64,000 nucleotides of DNA from Sporosalibacterium faouarense. GTDB lineage: Bacteria; Bacillota; Clostridia; Tissierellales; VENL01. Numbering within the stretch: the first letter of the stretch is position 1; every line of letters starts with the position of its first letter. The DNA is taken from NCBI RefSeq assembly GCF_016765695.1, contig NZ_JAETGO010000025.1, forward strand, positions 1-64,000, written 5' to 3'. Made by a program: the position numbers and the translations under genes. Of the stretch, positions 8,564-17,800 are shown one piece after another. The notes beneath the pieces are model-generated. The model ran no database searches, had not been told where the DNA came from, and worked only from the letters and a program-made list of their open reading frames with translations.

Positions 8564-8577
8564 TTACATTTCTGTCA
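8564..8577 (-). promoter_or_regulatory. BceR-type operator
   Basis: Minus-strand TGACAGAAATGTAA fits the TNACA-N4-TGTAA inverted repeat described for BceR-like regulators exactly. It covers the last codons and stop of the kinase gene, about 55 bp above the -10. Further TGTAA half-sites follow toward the promoter. Confidence 0.7.
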
Positions 8578-9607
8578 CATTGAGGTAATCAGACAGTTTA
8601 TAGAAAACTATTGTAAACTCTGTAAATGAGTTAGGAACAGAGTTTACAAATATTTCATGACCTAATTTATCTATCATTGTTTTACTATAATAAAGCCCCA
8701 TTCCTGTTGATTTAGCATGATGTCGTCCATTATCTCCAGTAAACCCTTTATCGAAGATTCTATTAATATCCTTCCTCTGTATACCTATGCCATTATCTTT
8801 GATCATTAATTTAATTGATTTATCATCTTCTTTAGCGTATACTTCTATTTTCCCATTATTATGTAAGTATTTATATGAGTTATTAAATAACTGCTGTAAA
8901 ATATACGAAATCCACTTTTTATCTGTCATGACATGAAAGTTGGTATTATGTATATCTATTGAAATATTTTTAGAAATAAAAAAAGAAGCATTTTTTTTAA
9001 TGGTTGGTTTTATTATGTTCTCAAGATTAATCTCTTCAATAAATAAGTCTTCAGAGTAATTTGAGGCTCTACTGGCATATAATATTTGGTCAATAAGAAA
9101 TTTTATTCGTTCAAGCTCCATCTGTATATCTCTTGAAGTAGAAGACACTTCATCTGATGGAATACCGTCTTGTAATCTATCGGATATCAGCTCACATACT
9201 GATATTGGAATCTTTATTTCATGAACCCACATAGTTATATACTCATTGATTTCCTTTAAGGAATACTGTAAGCCTTTAGTTTCTTTTTCAAGTTCTTTAT
9301 TTTTAAATTCAATTAAATCTTTTATAAGTTGAATCTCAAATGAGTTACCACTAGGAATTATATGCTCTAGATTATGATTTTTTTCAATAGCTTTAACATA
9401 ATCCTTATAGCTATTTTTCCAAGATAAGTATCCCCAAAAGAAAAATATTAATGAGAAAATAAATAGGAGTAGGTCTAAATAAAGTATGTCATTTATGGAT
9501 TGATTTAATGTGCTGCTAACAGCTAATATAGTGTCAATAATTAAAAGTATCATTATAAAATATACAATTTTCCATCTAGAATTTATTAAATATTTTATTA
9601 GATTCAT
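8564..9607 (-). CDS. BceS-like intramembrane-sensing histidine kinase
   Basis: A 347-residue kinase with two N-terminal membrane helices (about 13-32 and 43-62) separated by only about ten residues, so it has no real extracellular sensor. This is the hallmark of BceS-type kinases, which sense through the partner transporter. The phospho-acceptor motif is WVHEIKIPIS (His near 129). The ATPase domain shows an N-box (LFNNSYKYL), DNGIGI, a phenylalanine box (IFDKGF) and GMGLY. The start codon overlaps the regulator's stop by 4 bp (ATGA), so the two are translationally coupled. Expected role: phosphorylate the regulator when the transporter handles a cell-wall-active peptide. Confidence 0.92.
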   Translation of the reverse strand: MNLIKYLINSRWKIVYFIMILLIIDTILAVSSTLNQSINDILYLDLLLFIFSLIFFFWGYLSWKNSYKDYVKAIEKNHNLEHIIPSGNSFEIQLIKDLIEFKNKELEKETKGLQYSLKEINEYITMWVHEIKIPISVCELISDRLQDGIPSDEVSSTSRDIQMELERIKFLIDQILYASRASNYSEDLFIEEINLENIIKPTIKKNASFFISKNISIDIHNTNFHVMTDKKWISYILQQLFNNSYKYLHNNGKIEVYAKEDDKSIKLMIKDNGIGIQRKDINRIFDKGFTGDNGRHHAKSTGMGLYYSKTMIDKLGHEIFVNSVPNSFTEFTIVFYKLSDYLNVTEM

Positions 9608-10278
9608 AGTATCACGTATCCCTGACCTTTTTTGGTAGTAATAAAGTTATTTAAACCTAAGTCATTTAGCTTTTTTCTTAATCTATTAATGTTAACAGTT
9701 AAAGTATTGTCATCAATAAAACTTTCATCATTCCATAAAGCTCTCATGATTTTATCTCTAGAAATAATTTTTCCATTTTCATTCATAAGCAGATATAGTA
9801 TTCTAAATTCATTTTTAGTTAAACTGCACTTTTTATCGTCATATAAAATTGAATTATCATACACGTTTAGAATTAAGTTATTGTGTTCTATTACTTCATG
9901 GGTATCATCACCATAGGAATAAGTTCTTCTTAATAATCCATTTATCTTGGCTAAAAGTACATCCATAGAAAAGGGTTTAGTGATATAATCGTCGCCCCCC
10001 ATGTTGATAGCCATAACAATATCCATATTTGTATCTCTAGAAGACAGAAAGATGATTGGAACCTTTGAGATTTCTCTAATTTTTTTGCACCAAGTAAATC
10101 CATCTAAGTAAGGTAAATTAACGTCCATAATAACTAGATGGGGGTCATGCTTAGAGAAATCTTTTAGTAGATTATTAAAGTCTATATTCATTATCACACT
10201 AAATCCCCATTTTTCTAAACCTAATGATATTTCTTTACAAAGTGTATTATTATCTTCAACGACCATTATACGGTACAT
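9604..10278 (-). CDS. BceR-like OmpR-family response regulator
   Basis: A 224-residue regulator with a receiver domain (acidic pocket E8/D9, phospho-acceptor D52 in IMDVNLPYLDG, Thr/Ser in FLSSRD, Lys in ITKPF) and a C-terminal winged helix (LTKNEFRILYLL, RDKIMRALWND, VNINRLRKKL). It is the first gene of the minus-strand module regulator-kinase-ATPase-permease. A TATAAT lies at 10320-10325 without a clear -35. The TNACA-N4-TGTAA site upstream of the transporter genes is the expected target. RBS AAAGGAG precedes ATG 10278. Confidence 0.93.
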   Translation of the reverse strand: MYRIMVVEDNNTLCKEISLGLEKWGFSVIMNIDFNNLLKDFSKHDPHLVIMDVNLPYLDGFTWCKKIREISKVPIIFLSSRDTNMDIVMAINMGGDDYITKPFSMDVLLAKINGLLRRTYSYGDDTHEVIEHNNLILNVYDNSILYDDKKCSLTKNEFRILYLLMNENGKIISRDKIMRALWNDESFIDDNTLTVNINRLRKKLNDLGLNNFITTKKGQGYVIL

Positions 10279-10371
10279 ATACTCAACTCCTTTGGAAAAA
10301 CCTAGGTAATATCATTACTATTATATACTAAATTGTATATGTAGATAGCTTTTTATAAAAAAGTACTTAAT

Positions 10372-10405
10372 AAAAAAATAGCTGACTAAACCTAGTCAGC
10401 TATTT
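10372..10405 (-). terminator. Terminator after the glutaredoxin gene
   Basis: AAATAGCTGACTA pairs perfectly with TAGTCAGCTATTT around a 4-nt loop; on the minus strand a run of T follows. Confidence 0.9.
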
Positions 10406-10426
10406 CTATCTTAAACTTATTTCTAC

Positions 10427-10681
10427 TTATTTAAAAACTTCATCAAACTTCCCATCTTTATATAACTGAATTATATCATCACATCCACCGATAAATTTAT
10501 CATTTACAAATATTTGAGGAACAGTTGAGCAACCAGTTTGTTGTTCCAATTCATCTAGTTTTGCATCATCATCAGAAATTTCAATTTCTTTAAAATCAAT
10601 TCCTTTATTATTAAGTAATCTTTTAGCTCTTTTACAAAATGGACAAGTTTCAAATGTATATATTACTACTTTCTTAGCCAT
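10427..10681 (-). CDS. Glutaredoxin, Grx3/GrxC type
   Basis: An 84-residue thiol-disulfide oxidoreductase of the thioredoxin fold. Visible features are the dithiol site CPFC (13-16), the cis-proline motif STVPQIF and the GGCDD motif that closes the substrate groove; length is typical. It is a single-gene transcript: RBS GGAGGTG before ATG 10681 and a strong terminator after the stop. Many Clostridia lack glutathione, so its partner may be another low-molecular thiol or thioredoxin reductase; that part is inference. Confidence 0.93.
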   Translation of the reverse strand: MAKKVVIYTFETCPFCKRAKRLLNNKGIDFKEIEISDDDAKLDELEQQTGCSTVPQIFVNDKFIGGCDDIIQLYKDGKFDEVFK

Positions 10682-10803
10682 AATACACCTCCGTAATGAT
10701 TTGATTTATTATACTTTTACCCAATTCTGAAAGGATAAATAGTAAAATGTAATTATATCCTTATAGATAATATATATAATTATATCATTTATTATTATTT
10801 ATT

Positions 10804-12246
10804 CTATTTTTTCTCTAGGACATTCTTCATAATTTCTAACATGTTTTTATTATTAAAGTGTTCTAAACTTAGCGCTGTAGAGGCTTTGTAATTATGGAAA
10901 TTATATTTAAGTCCTCTAGTCCCCCATAAAGAAATAACAGGTATTAGTATAATTAATATTGATATTATTATAACACGAATAGCTGTTAATAATATTGGAG
11001 AACTGATACCAAAGGATTTAACAGGGGTCTTTACTGCAGTTCCATCACTAATGACTAAATCGTCACTATCATCATAGTTAGAAGTGTAATTATATGTAGT
11101 GAATCTAATAGCGACTAATGCTAATATAGCTAGGGCTGTTAATATAATTCCTTGAATTATCAACATAGTGAAGAACTTATCAACAAATGATTGAATCCAA
11201 TATTGAAAATTGTGGATACTTTCAGTACTTTGTGCTGACTGGATTTTGTAGAAGGTATTATAATATAATATCTTTGATATAAAGGGGAAAAATTTTAATA
11301 ATCCTATTAGTATACTACTCAATCCTGCAATAATTAAGCCATTGGATAGCCATTTTATAGTTCCTTTAATGCTAAAGTTGGCTATTATAACTATAATAAT
11401 AAGTACTAATAGTAGTAAGAGAATAGTTCGTAGAGTAATTGATCTTATTGATGAGATTAAAATCTTCAAACTATAAAAAGGATTTTCGACTTCATCAAAA
11501 GATTTTTCAAGGAATAAATTAAGATCAAAATAATCTTTATAATTATTAATATCAATCTTGGAATTAAACATTTCGCTTACTAAAGAATGACTTATTTCAT
11601 CTATATTGTCAGATCTATTCTCCCTATAAACTTTAATTATTGTCAATATCATATCTCTGTCAAGATTTGAAGCTTTTACTATTTCTAAGTTTAGGATTTG
11701 ATTAACAATCTCATCAGTTGTATCATTGTCTATTAGAAGAGCCATATATTTATTGTCTAGGAGCTTAATAACCTCGCCTATAGTTTCAATATCCTTATTT
11801 GTACTGGCTTGTTTCATTGCTTCAGTAATTAATCCCTTAAAGAAATTATCCTTAGCTATTTTAATATCAATTATAGGTAGGGCGTTAGAATCATCAAAGA
11901 CAAAAGCAAAGCTTTCTTTAATTAATAGAGAGATCTGTTCTTCAACCCAATTCTGGTCTAGGTGTTCTAGTATAATTCTTCCCAAATCAACAGAGGCTAA
12001 GTTATTTTCCTCGAATTTATTTAGGGGCGGGCTCGCTAACTCATTAGCATTAATTCTATTAGCTTCAAGTCTATTAATAAAAATATCTTTGATAGAAGTA
12101 GAGATGTTATTCTTCTCAAATGAATTATTAAAATATTTTGATGATAAAAATGTAGAATTAAATGCAAATAATAGCTGTGAAAGGATTAAAACTAGTATAA
12201 ATGAGAAGATAACAAAGGTTAAGAAGAAGCCTTTTATATATTTCAT
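10804..12246 (-). CDS. Unknown membrane protein with large soluble N-terminal domain
   Basis: I do not recognise this 480-residue protein. It has an N-terminal membrane helix (about 7-28), then about 240 residues of soluble, probably extracytoplasmic, helical sequence rich in Asn, Asp, Ile and Leu, then four more hydrophobic segments near 272-293, 300-320, 355-385 and 410-435. A charged loop with acidic DDSDD lies between the last two, and a short charged tail ends in KNVLEKK. RBS GGAGGTG before ATG 12246 supports the start. It has no operon partners: the glutaredoxin gene follows after about 120 bp and the upstream neighbour is divergent. It could be a membrane stress or envelope protein, but I see no catalytic motif. 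Confidence 0.8.
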   Translation of the reverse strand: MKYIKGFFLTFVIFSFILVLILSQLLFAFNSTFLSSKYFNNSFEKNNISTSIKDIFINRLEANRINANELASPPLNKFEENNLASVDLGRIILEHLDQNWVEEQISLLIKESFAFVFDDSNALPIIDIKIAKDNFFKGLITEAMKQASTNKDIETIGEVIKLLDNKYMALLIDNDTTDEIVNQILNLEIVKASNLDRDMILTIIKVYRENRSDNIDEISHSLVSEMFNSKIDINNYKDYFDLNLFLEKSFDEVENPFYSLKILISSIRSITLRTILLLLLVLIIIVIIANFSIKGTIKWLSNGLIIAGLSSILIGLLKFFPFISKILYYNTFYKIQSAQSTESIHNFQYWIQSFVDKFFTMLIIQGIILTALAILALVAIRFTTYNYTSNYDDSDDLVISDGTAVKTPVKSFGISSPILLTAIRVIIISILIILIPVISLWGTRGLKYNFHNYKASTALSLEHFNNKNMLEIMKNVLEKK

Positions 12247-12335
12247 GCTACACCTCCTTTGCTTTAGTATAGTTATATTTTACATTATTCATTTGTTTTT
12301 TTACAGAATAATCTAATTTTAAATAAATTATATAG

Positions 12336-12379
12336 TTGAGAAAGCATACATTTATAGACTTAGTATGCAATTTTCTCAA
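12336..12379. terminator. Hairpin between the divergent genes
   Basis: TTGAGAAAGCATAC pairs with GTATGC-AA-TTTTCTCAA, with a small bulge. No strong T-run; lies upstream of the exporter promoter. May insulate the two directions; weakly supported as a terminator. Confidence 0.4.
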
Positions 12380-12386
12380 TCAAATA

Positions 12387-12408
12387 TAGTGTAAGAAATA
12401 TTACACTA
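12387..12408 (+). promoter_or_regulatory. Operator-like dyad abutting the exporter promoter
   Basis: TAGTGTAA-N6-TTACACTA is a perfect 8-bp inverted repeat ending one base before the -35 hexamer. Its position suits an activator or repressor of the exporter. No regulator gene is adjacent. Confidence 0.65.
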
Positions 12409-12437
12409 TTGAAAAAAAGAACAAATTAAATTATAAT
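12409..12437 (+). promoter_or_regulatory. SigA promoter of the MFS exporter leader
   Basis: TTGAAA (12409-12414), 17-bp spacer, TATAAT (12432-12437). Transcription would start near 12444, about 20 nt before the leader ORF. Confidence 0.8.
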
Positions 12438-12463
12438 CATATTATGGATATAGGTAAAGGGGT

Positions 12464-12499
12464 ATGAATATGCAAAAAACAATGGTGAAATTTAACTAA
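12464..12499 (+). CDS. 11-codon leader peptide of the MFS exporter
   Basis: ATG 12464 opens MNMQKTMVKFN and stops at TAA 12497-12499. AAAGGGG precedes it at a good distance, and it is the first ORF on the predicted transcript. An intrinsic terminator lies about 280 nt further on, before the exporter gene. Short leader ORFs in this position regulate several antibiotic-resistance genes through drug-stalled ribosomes; here that role is inference from layout. The rest of 12500-12775 contains imperfect hairpins (for example AAGTCTTGC/GCAAGGCTT near 12550) but no other gene. Confidence 0.55.
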   Translation: MNMQKTMVKFN

Positions 12500-12775
12500 T
12501 CGAATTAAATATTCTAGCTTTAATTATGAATTATAGATTTAATCTAAAAAGTCTTGCTAGCAAGGCTTCTTTAAGGAATCCATTTTTAAAGCTCTTAATA
12601 ATTACACCATAAGCATAATTGCCTTAGATATCAATTGAAAGCAAAAGAATAATATTAATGGGATTACGTGCTTGTCAGCGCGATATTTTTATGCCCAATT
12701 TTAAAGAGTATAGAGATATATTTATTTATGCCATATATCCATATCTATGATATTAAGTATTAATTTGAAATCACG

Positions 12776-12816
12776 GCTGCTTATGAATTGTTTTTATATT
12801 CATTAGTAGCTTTTTT
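12776..12816 (+). terminator. Leader terminator upstream of the MFS exporter
   Basis: GCTGCTTATGAAT pairs with ATTCATTAGTAGC (one mismatch, one G-U) and is followed by six T. It lies between promoter and exporter start, with no other gene before it except the leader ORF, so it fits an attenuator. Confidence 0.75.
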
Positions 12817-12864
12817 ATTATTATAAAATATGAAAAACAACTATGAAAAGGAAAGGTGATAAAT

Positions 12865-14109
12865 TTGAATAAAAAAATGTCAGCTTATAGAATTTACTTA
12901 ATATTCGCAGGAGGAACAGCACTACTCTTCTCTTTATTTTTTACAGTTAGTCAAATATATAGAATTGAAGTTGCAGGCTTAAATCCATTGCAATTGGTCT
13001 TAGTAGGAACCGTTCTTGAGGCAGCTTGCTTTTTATTTGAAATTCCAACAGGAGTTGTAGCAGATATATATAGTAGGAAACTATCAGTTATTATCGGATT
13101 GATATTAATTGGCGGAGGATTTCTTTTAGAAGGTTCATTTCCCATCTATATAGCTATTTTAGCATCCCAAGTTTTATGGGGAGTGGGACATACCTTTTTA
13201 AGTGGAGCTAATGAAGCTTGGATTGCCGATGAAGTAGGGGAAAGGGAACTAGATAGACTATTTCTAAAGGGAGCACAAATAGGTCAAGTTTTCTCTCTTA
13301 TAGGCATATTATTAAGCACAGCAGTCGGAGCAGTAATGATTAATTTACCTATGTTAGTCAGTGGGTTTCTTTTTATAATGTTAGCACTATTTCTAATGGC
13401 ATTTATGCCCGAAACCAAATTTACTCCAATGCCTAAAAATGAAAGAAACACGTGGAGTAACATGATAAAAACCTTTAGTGAAGGTATATATTCTATTAAA
13501 GAAAAGTCTATATTAATAGTTATACTTTTTATCACACTATTACATGGATTGTTTAGTGAAGGGATCGATCGTCTTTGGAATGCTCACTTTATAGAAAATA
13601 TAAAATTCCCAACTGCAGTAAATCTAAAACCTGTAATCTGGTTTGGAATAATAAATGCTGTGGCAATGATTTTAAGTATTATTGTGGTAGAGTTTATCAA
13701 AAGAAAAATGAATAAAACTGGTAGGTTAGAAAAAGTTTGGCTGTTATTGGGAATTAATGGAGTACTAGTTGGAGCTATAATTATATTTGGACTAGCAGGA
13801 AATTTTGCTTTTGGATTTGCTACCTATTTAACTCTATACATTATGCGAACTACTAATGGTCCTTTATATAGAGCGTGGCTGAACCAGAATATAAAGGCAA
13901 AGGTAAGGGCTACAGTGCTTTCAACATATGGTCAAATAGATGCTTTTGGCCAAATAATAGGGGGTCCTATTATTGGATATATTGCAGTAAAATACTCTAT
14001 ATCTGTTGCCATAGTAATAGCAGGAATCATATTATCACCTGTAATACTACTATACTTATTTTCTGCGAAGCAAACAAAGAGAGTAACTACAGAAGAAGTA
14101 TCTTCATAA
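12865..14109 (+). CDS. MFS multidrug exporter
   Basis: A major facilitator protein of about 414 residues with 12 predicted membrane helices. The loop between helices 2 and 3 carries motif A (GVVADIYSRKLS). The central loop (near ETKFTPMPKNERN) is short and charged, typical of 12-helix drug exporters; the closest general resemblance is to macrolide/tetracycline-type efflux proteins, but the substrate is not readable. The frame opens at GTG 12856, but that codon is inside the Shine-Dalgarno sequence (AAAGGTGAT); I prefer TTG 12865 (MNKKMSAYRIYL). The promoter, leader ORF and terminator upstream suggest inducible expression. The GNAT gene follows after 66 bp, probably on the same transcript. Confidence 0.88.
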   Translation: MNKKMSAYRIYLIFAGGTALLFSLFFTVSQIYRIEVAGLNPLQLVLVGTVLEAACFLFEIPTGVVADIYSRKLSVIIGLILIGGGFLLEGSFPIYIAILASQVLWGVGHTFLSGANEAWIADEVGERELDRLFLKGAQIGQVFSLIGILLSTAVGAVMINLPMLVSGFLFIMLALFLMAFMPETKFTPMPKNERNTWSNMIKTFSEGIYSIKEKSILIVILFITLLHGLFSEGIDRLWNAHFIENIKFPTAVNLKPVIWFGIINAVAMILSIIVVEFIKRKMNKTGRLEKVWLLLGINGVLVGAIIIFGLAGNFAFGFATYLTLYIMRTTNGPLYRAWLNQNIKAKVRATVLSTYGQIDAFGQIIGGPIIGYIAVKYSISVAIVIAGIILSPVILLYLFSAKQTKRVTTEEVSS

Positions 14110-14175
14110 AGAGTAAATGGTATATTTGGATGGTAATTATGTAATTTTTTTGTTTTAAATAAGGGGGAGAGTATA

Positions 14176-14685
14176 ATGTTAGTTATAGAAACAAAACGAT
14201 TAAAAATCATACCACTTGATCTGAGGCAATTAAAAATTAGCTTAAATGATAGAGCTAGTCTAGCTAAAGAAATAAGTATAGGTATATGTAGCAATAAGTT
14301 AGATGAAATAATGAAGAGGGTATATAAGGTATCAATTAAAAGAATAAAAGAAGATCCCAATAATTATTTATTTTATACTAATTGGATAATAGTTGATAAA
14401 GAAAAAAATCATGAAGTTGGATCTATGGGGATTAAGGGCATTCCCAACGAAAAAGAAGAAATTGAAATTGGATATGGGATTGAAGAAGAATTCCAAGGCA
14501 ATGGATATATGACAGAAGCGTTACAAGGCTTAGTAAATTGGGCGTTTGGTCAAACTAAGCATAAGATTAAGTTTGTAATAGCTTGTACTGTTGACTATAA
14601 TAAAGCCTCTCAAAATGTACTAATCAAGAATGGATTTGAAATTTATAATGAAGAAGCTAATCATATTTGGTGGAGAAAAGGCTAA
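14176..14685 (+). CDS. GNAT-family N-acetyltransferase (RimJ/RimL-like)
   Basis: A 169-residue acetyltransferase. It starts with the ETKRLKIIPL strand typical of the RimJ/RimL group and carries the acetyl-CoA binding motif A as GYGIEEEFQGNGYMTEAL, followed by the VDYNKASQNVLIKNGF segment. The acceptor is unknown; it could be ribosomal-protein N-termini, a metabolite or a drug. RBS GGGGGAGAG lies before ATG 14176. It sits 66 bp after the exporter with no terminator between and a strong one after it, so the two are likely co-transcribed. A resistance role is possible but only inferred. Confidence 0.85.
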   Translation: MLVIETKRLKIIPLDLRQLKISLNDRASLAKEISIGICSNKLDEIMKRVYKVSIKRIKEDPNNYLFYTNWIIVDKEKNHEVGSMGIKGIPNEKEEIEIGYGIEEEFQGNGYMTEALQGLVNWAFGQTKHKIKFVIACTVDYNKASQNVLIKNGFEIYNEEANHIWWRKG

Positions 14686-14688
14686 TAA

Positions 14689-14728
14689 ATACCCCTTCTA
14701 TTTTCATTTAGAAGGGGTTATCTTTTTT
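14689..14728 (+). terminator. Terminator after the exporter-GNAT unit
   Basis: ACCCCTTCTA pairs perfectly with TAGAAGGGGT, followed by TATCTTTTTT. Confidence 0.9.
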
Positions 14729-14778
14729 AGATTTAGTTCTGTTAACAAAAAATACAAGCTATGACAGAAAAAAATGTA

Positions 14779-14807
14779 TTAACAAAACGTAATAAAATTG
14801 TTACAAT
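14779..14807 (+). promoter_or_regulatory. SigA promoter of the pyruvate carboxylase gene
   Basis: TTAACA (14779-14784), 17-bp spacer, TACAAT (14802-14807), about 30 bp before the start codon. Confidence 0.65.
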
Positions 14808-14838
14808 ATAATAAAGGATGAATGGAGGAAAGTAAGAT

Positions 14839-17800
14839 ATGAAAAAATTTAAAAGAGTTTTAGTTGCAAATAGAGGAGAAATTGCAATTAGGATTTTTAG
14901 AGCATGTCATGAACTAGGCATAAGGACCGTTGCTATATATTCTGAAGAAGACAAATGCTCTCTATTTAGAACTAAAGCTGATGAATCTTATTTAATAGGA
15001 AAAAACAAAGGACCAATAGAAACATATTTGGATATAGAAGAAATTATCAATCTTGCACTTAAGAAAGGGGTTGATGCTATTCACCCTGGATATGGTTTCT
15101 TAGCTGAAAATTCAGAGTTTGCAAGAAAATGTCAAGAAGCAGGTATTGAGTTTATAGGTCCAACTTGTGAGATGATGGAAAGGTTAGGCGATAAGATAAA
15201 ATCAAAACTATTAGCAAAAGAAGTAGGTGTTCCAACAATTCCAGGGACAAAAAAACCTATTTATAGTGAAGAAGATGCAATAAAATTTGCTAGAGATTGT
15301 GGATATCCTGTATTATTGAAAGCTTCTGCCGGTGGTGGAGGTAGAGGAATGAGACTAGTGACTGATGAGAATGATTTAATCAAGCAATTTCACAGTGCTA
15401 GAAATGAAGCAAAGAAAGCATTTGGATCAGATGAAATTTTTATTGAAAAATATCTTAAAAGTCCAAAGCATATTGAGGTACAAGTGTTGGGAGATAAATA
15501 TGGTAATATAGTACATCTCTATGAAAGGGATTGTTCTATTCAAAGAAGACATCAAAAGTTGATTGAATTTACTCCTGCATTTTCTCTTTCGGCGGAAAAA
15601 AGAAAGCAAATATGTGAAGATGCCTTAAAAATAGCTAAGGCTGTAAATTATAGAGGTGCTGGAACGATAGAATTCTTAGTAGATATGGATATGAATCATT
15701 ATTTTATTGAAATGAATCCTAGAATACAAGTTGAGCATACAGTGACTGAAATGGTAACTGGAGTAGATATTGTTCAGAGTCAAGTTTTGATAGCTCAAGG
15801 CTATTCATTAGATTCAGATGAAATAGGAATATATTCACAAGAAGATATAAAATTAAGAGGATATTCAATTCAATGTAGAATAACGACTGAAGACCCTTCG
15901 AATAATTTTGCACCAGATACAGGAAAGATTGATATTTATAGGAGTGGTTCAGGATTTGGAATTAGACTTGATGGTGGTAATGGTTTTACAGGTTCAGTCA
16001 TAAGTCCATACTATGATAGCTTACTTGTGAAAAACACATCTTGGGCGAGAACTTTTAAGGATGCTGTGAGAAAGAATGTTAGATCTATTAAAGAATTTAA
16101 AATAAGTGGAGTTAAGACTAATTGTGCGTTTTTAATAAATATATTAAATCATCAGACTTTTATTGAAGGAAAATGTCATACTAGATTTATACATGATAAT
16201 CCAGAATTATTTGAGATAACTCCAAAGGCAGACGGAGAGTTAAGAATATTAAAATATATTGGAGAAAAAGTAGTTAATGAAACCAAAGGTAATAAGGTGA
16301 ATTTTGATGTTCCTGTTGTTCCAAGAGTAGAGTGGAGTGAAGATTTAAGAGGTACAAAACAAATTCTTGATGAAACAGGGCCAAAAGGAGTTGTAGATTG
16401 GATTAAGAATAATCAGAAGCTCTTGTTGACGGATACTACTATGAGGGATGCTCAGCAATCACTTATGGCTACAAGGATGAGAACTAAAGATATGATAAAG
16501 ATTGCAAAGTCCACTTCTGTATTAGCTAAGGATCTTTTTTCATTAGAAATGTGGGGAGGAGCAACCTTTGATGTCGCCTATAGATTTCTCAAGGAAAGTC
16601 CTTGGGATAGACTGGCTGAATTAAGAAAGAGAATACCAAACATTCTATTTCAGATGCTTTTAAGAGGTTCAAATGGTGTGGGATATAAGAATTATCCAGA
16701 TAATGTAATAAGGGGATTAATTAAGAAAGCGTCAACTAATGGAATAGATGTATTTAGAATATTTGACTCATTAAACTGGTTAGAAGGCATGAAGGTATCT
16801 ATAGATGAAGTCTTAAAGAATGAAAAAATCGCAGAAGTATGTATGTGTTATACAGGGGATATCCTAGATAAGAGAAAAACTAAATATACCTTAGAATATT
16901 ATGTGAATATGGCTAAAGAAATTGAAAAATCAGGGGCTCATATACTAGGGATTAAAGATATGGCGGCTCTTATTAAGCCCCATGCAGCCTATGAGCTTAT
17001 CAGGATATTAAAGGATGAGGTAGATATACCTATTCATTTACACACTCATGATACCAGTGGAAATGGGGTTGCAACAGTCCTTATGGCGACAGAGGCTGGA
17101 GTAGATATAGTGGACACTGCATTTAATAGTATGTCAGGATTAACAAGTCAACCTGCTCTAAACTCGGTGGTAGCAGCTTTAAAAAATACATCAAGGGATA
17201 CTGGGTTCAATACGGGTGATATTCAGAAAATATCTAATTATTGGAGAATTGTTAGACCTGTATATAGTCAATTCGAATCTGATTTGAAATCCAGTACAGC
17301 TGAGATATATAAGTATGAACTTCCAGGGGGACAGTATTCAAATCTTAAGCCTCAAGTCGAGAGTTTTGGTTTAGGGTATAGATTTGATGAAGTAAAAGAT
17401 ATGTATAAAACTGTAAATGGTATGCTGGGAGATATAATTAAAGTTACACCTTCATCCAAGGTAGTAGGAGATTTAGCCATTTTTATGGTACAGAACAATC
17501 TAACACCAGAAAATATATATGATAATGCTAAAGATATGGCTTTTCCAGATTCTGTAGTTTCATATTTTAAAGGCATGATGGGTCAGCCTATGGGCGGTTT
17601 TCCTGAGAAATTGCAAAATCTAGTGTTGAAGGACGAAGAGTCTATTACATGCAGACCTGGTGAGTTGTTAGAGGCTGAGAATTTTGATGATATGAAGAAA
17701 TATCTATATAAAGAATTTGATATAAACGCCGTTGATGAGGATTTGATAAGTTATTCTCTATATCCAAAAGTATTTGAAGATTATTTGAAATATATTAAAG

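Noticed and set aside
11726-12316. 196-codon plus-strand frame opposite the unknown membrane protein
   Set aside because: It is an antisense shadow: no SD, hydrophobic composition mirrors the opposite strand, and the minus-strand gene has a strong RBS.
13875-14144. 89-codon overlapping frame inside the MFS exporter
   Set aside because: Alternative frame within the exporter's last helices; low-complexity translation rich in Ser, Asn, Tyr and Cys, and no SD.
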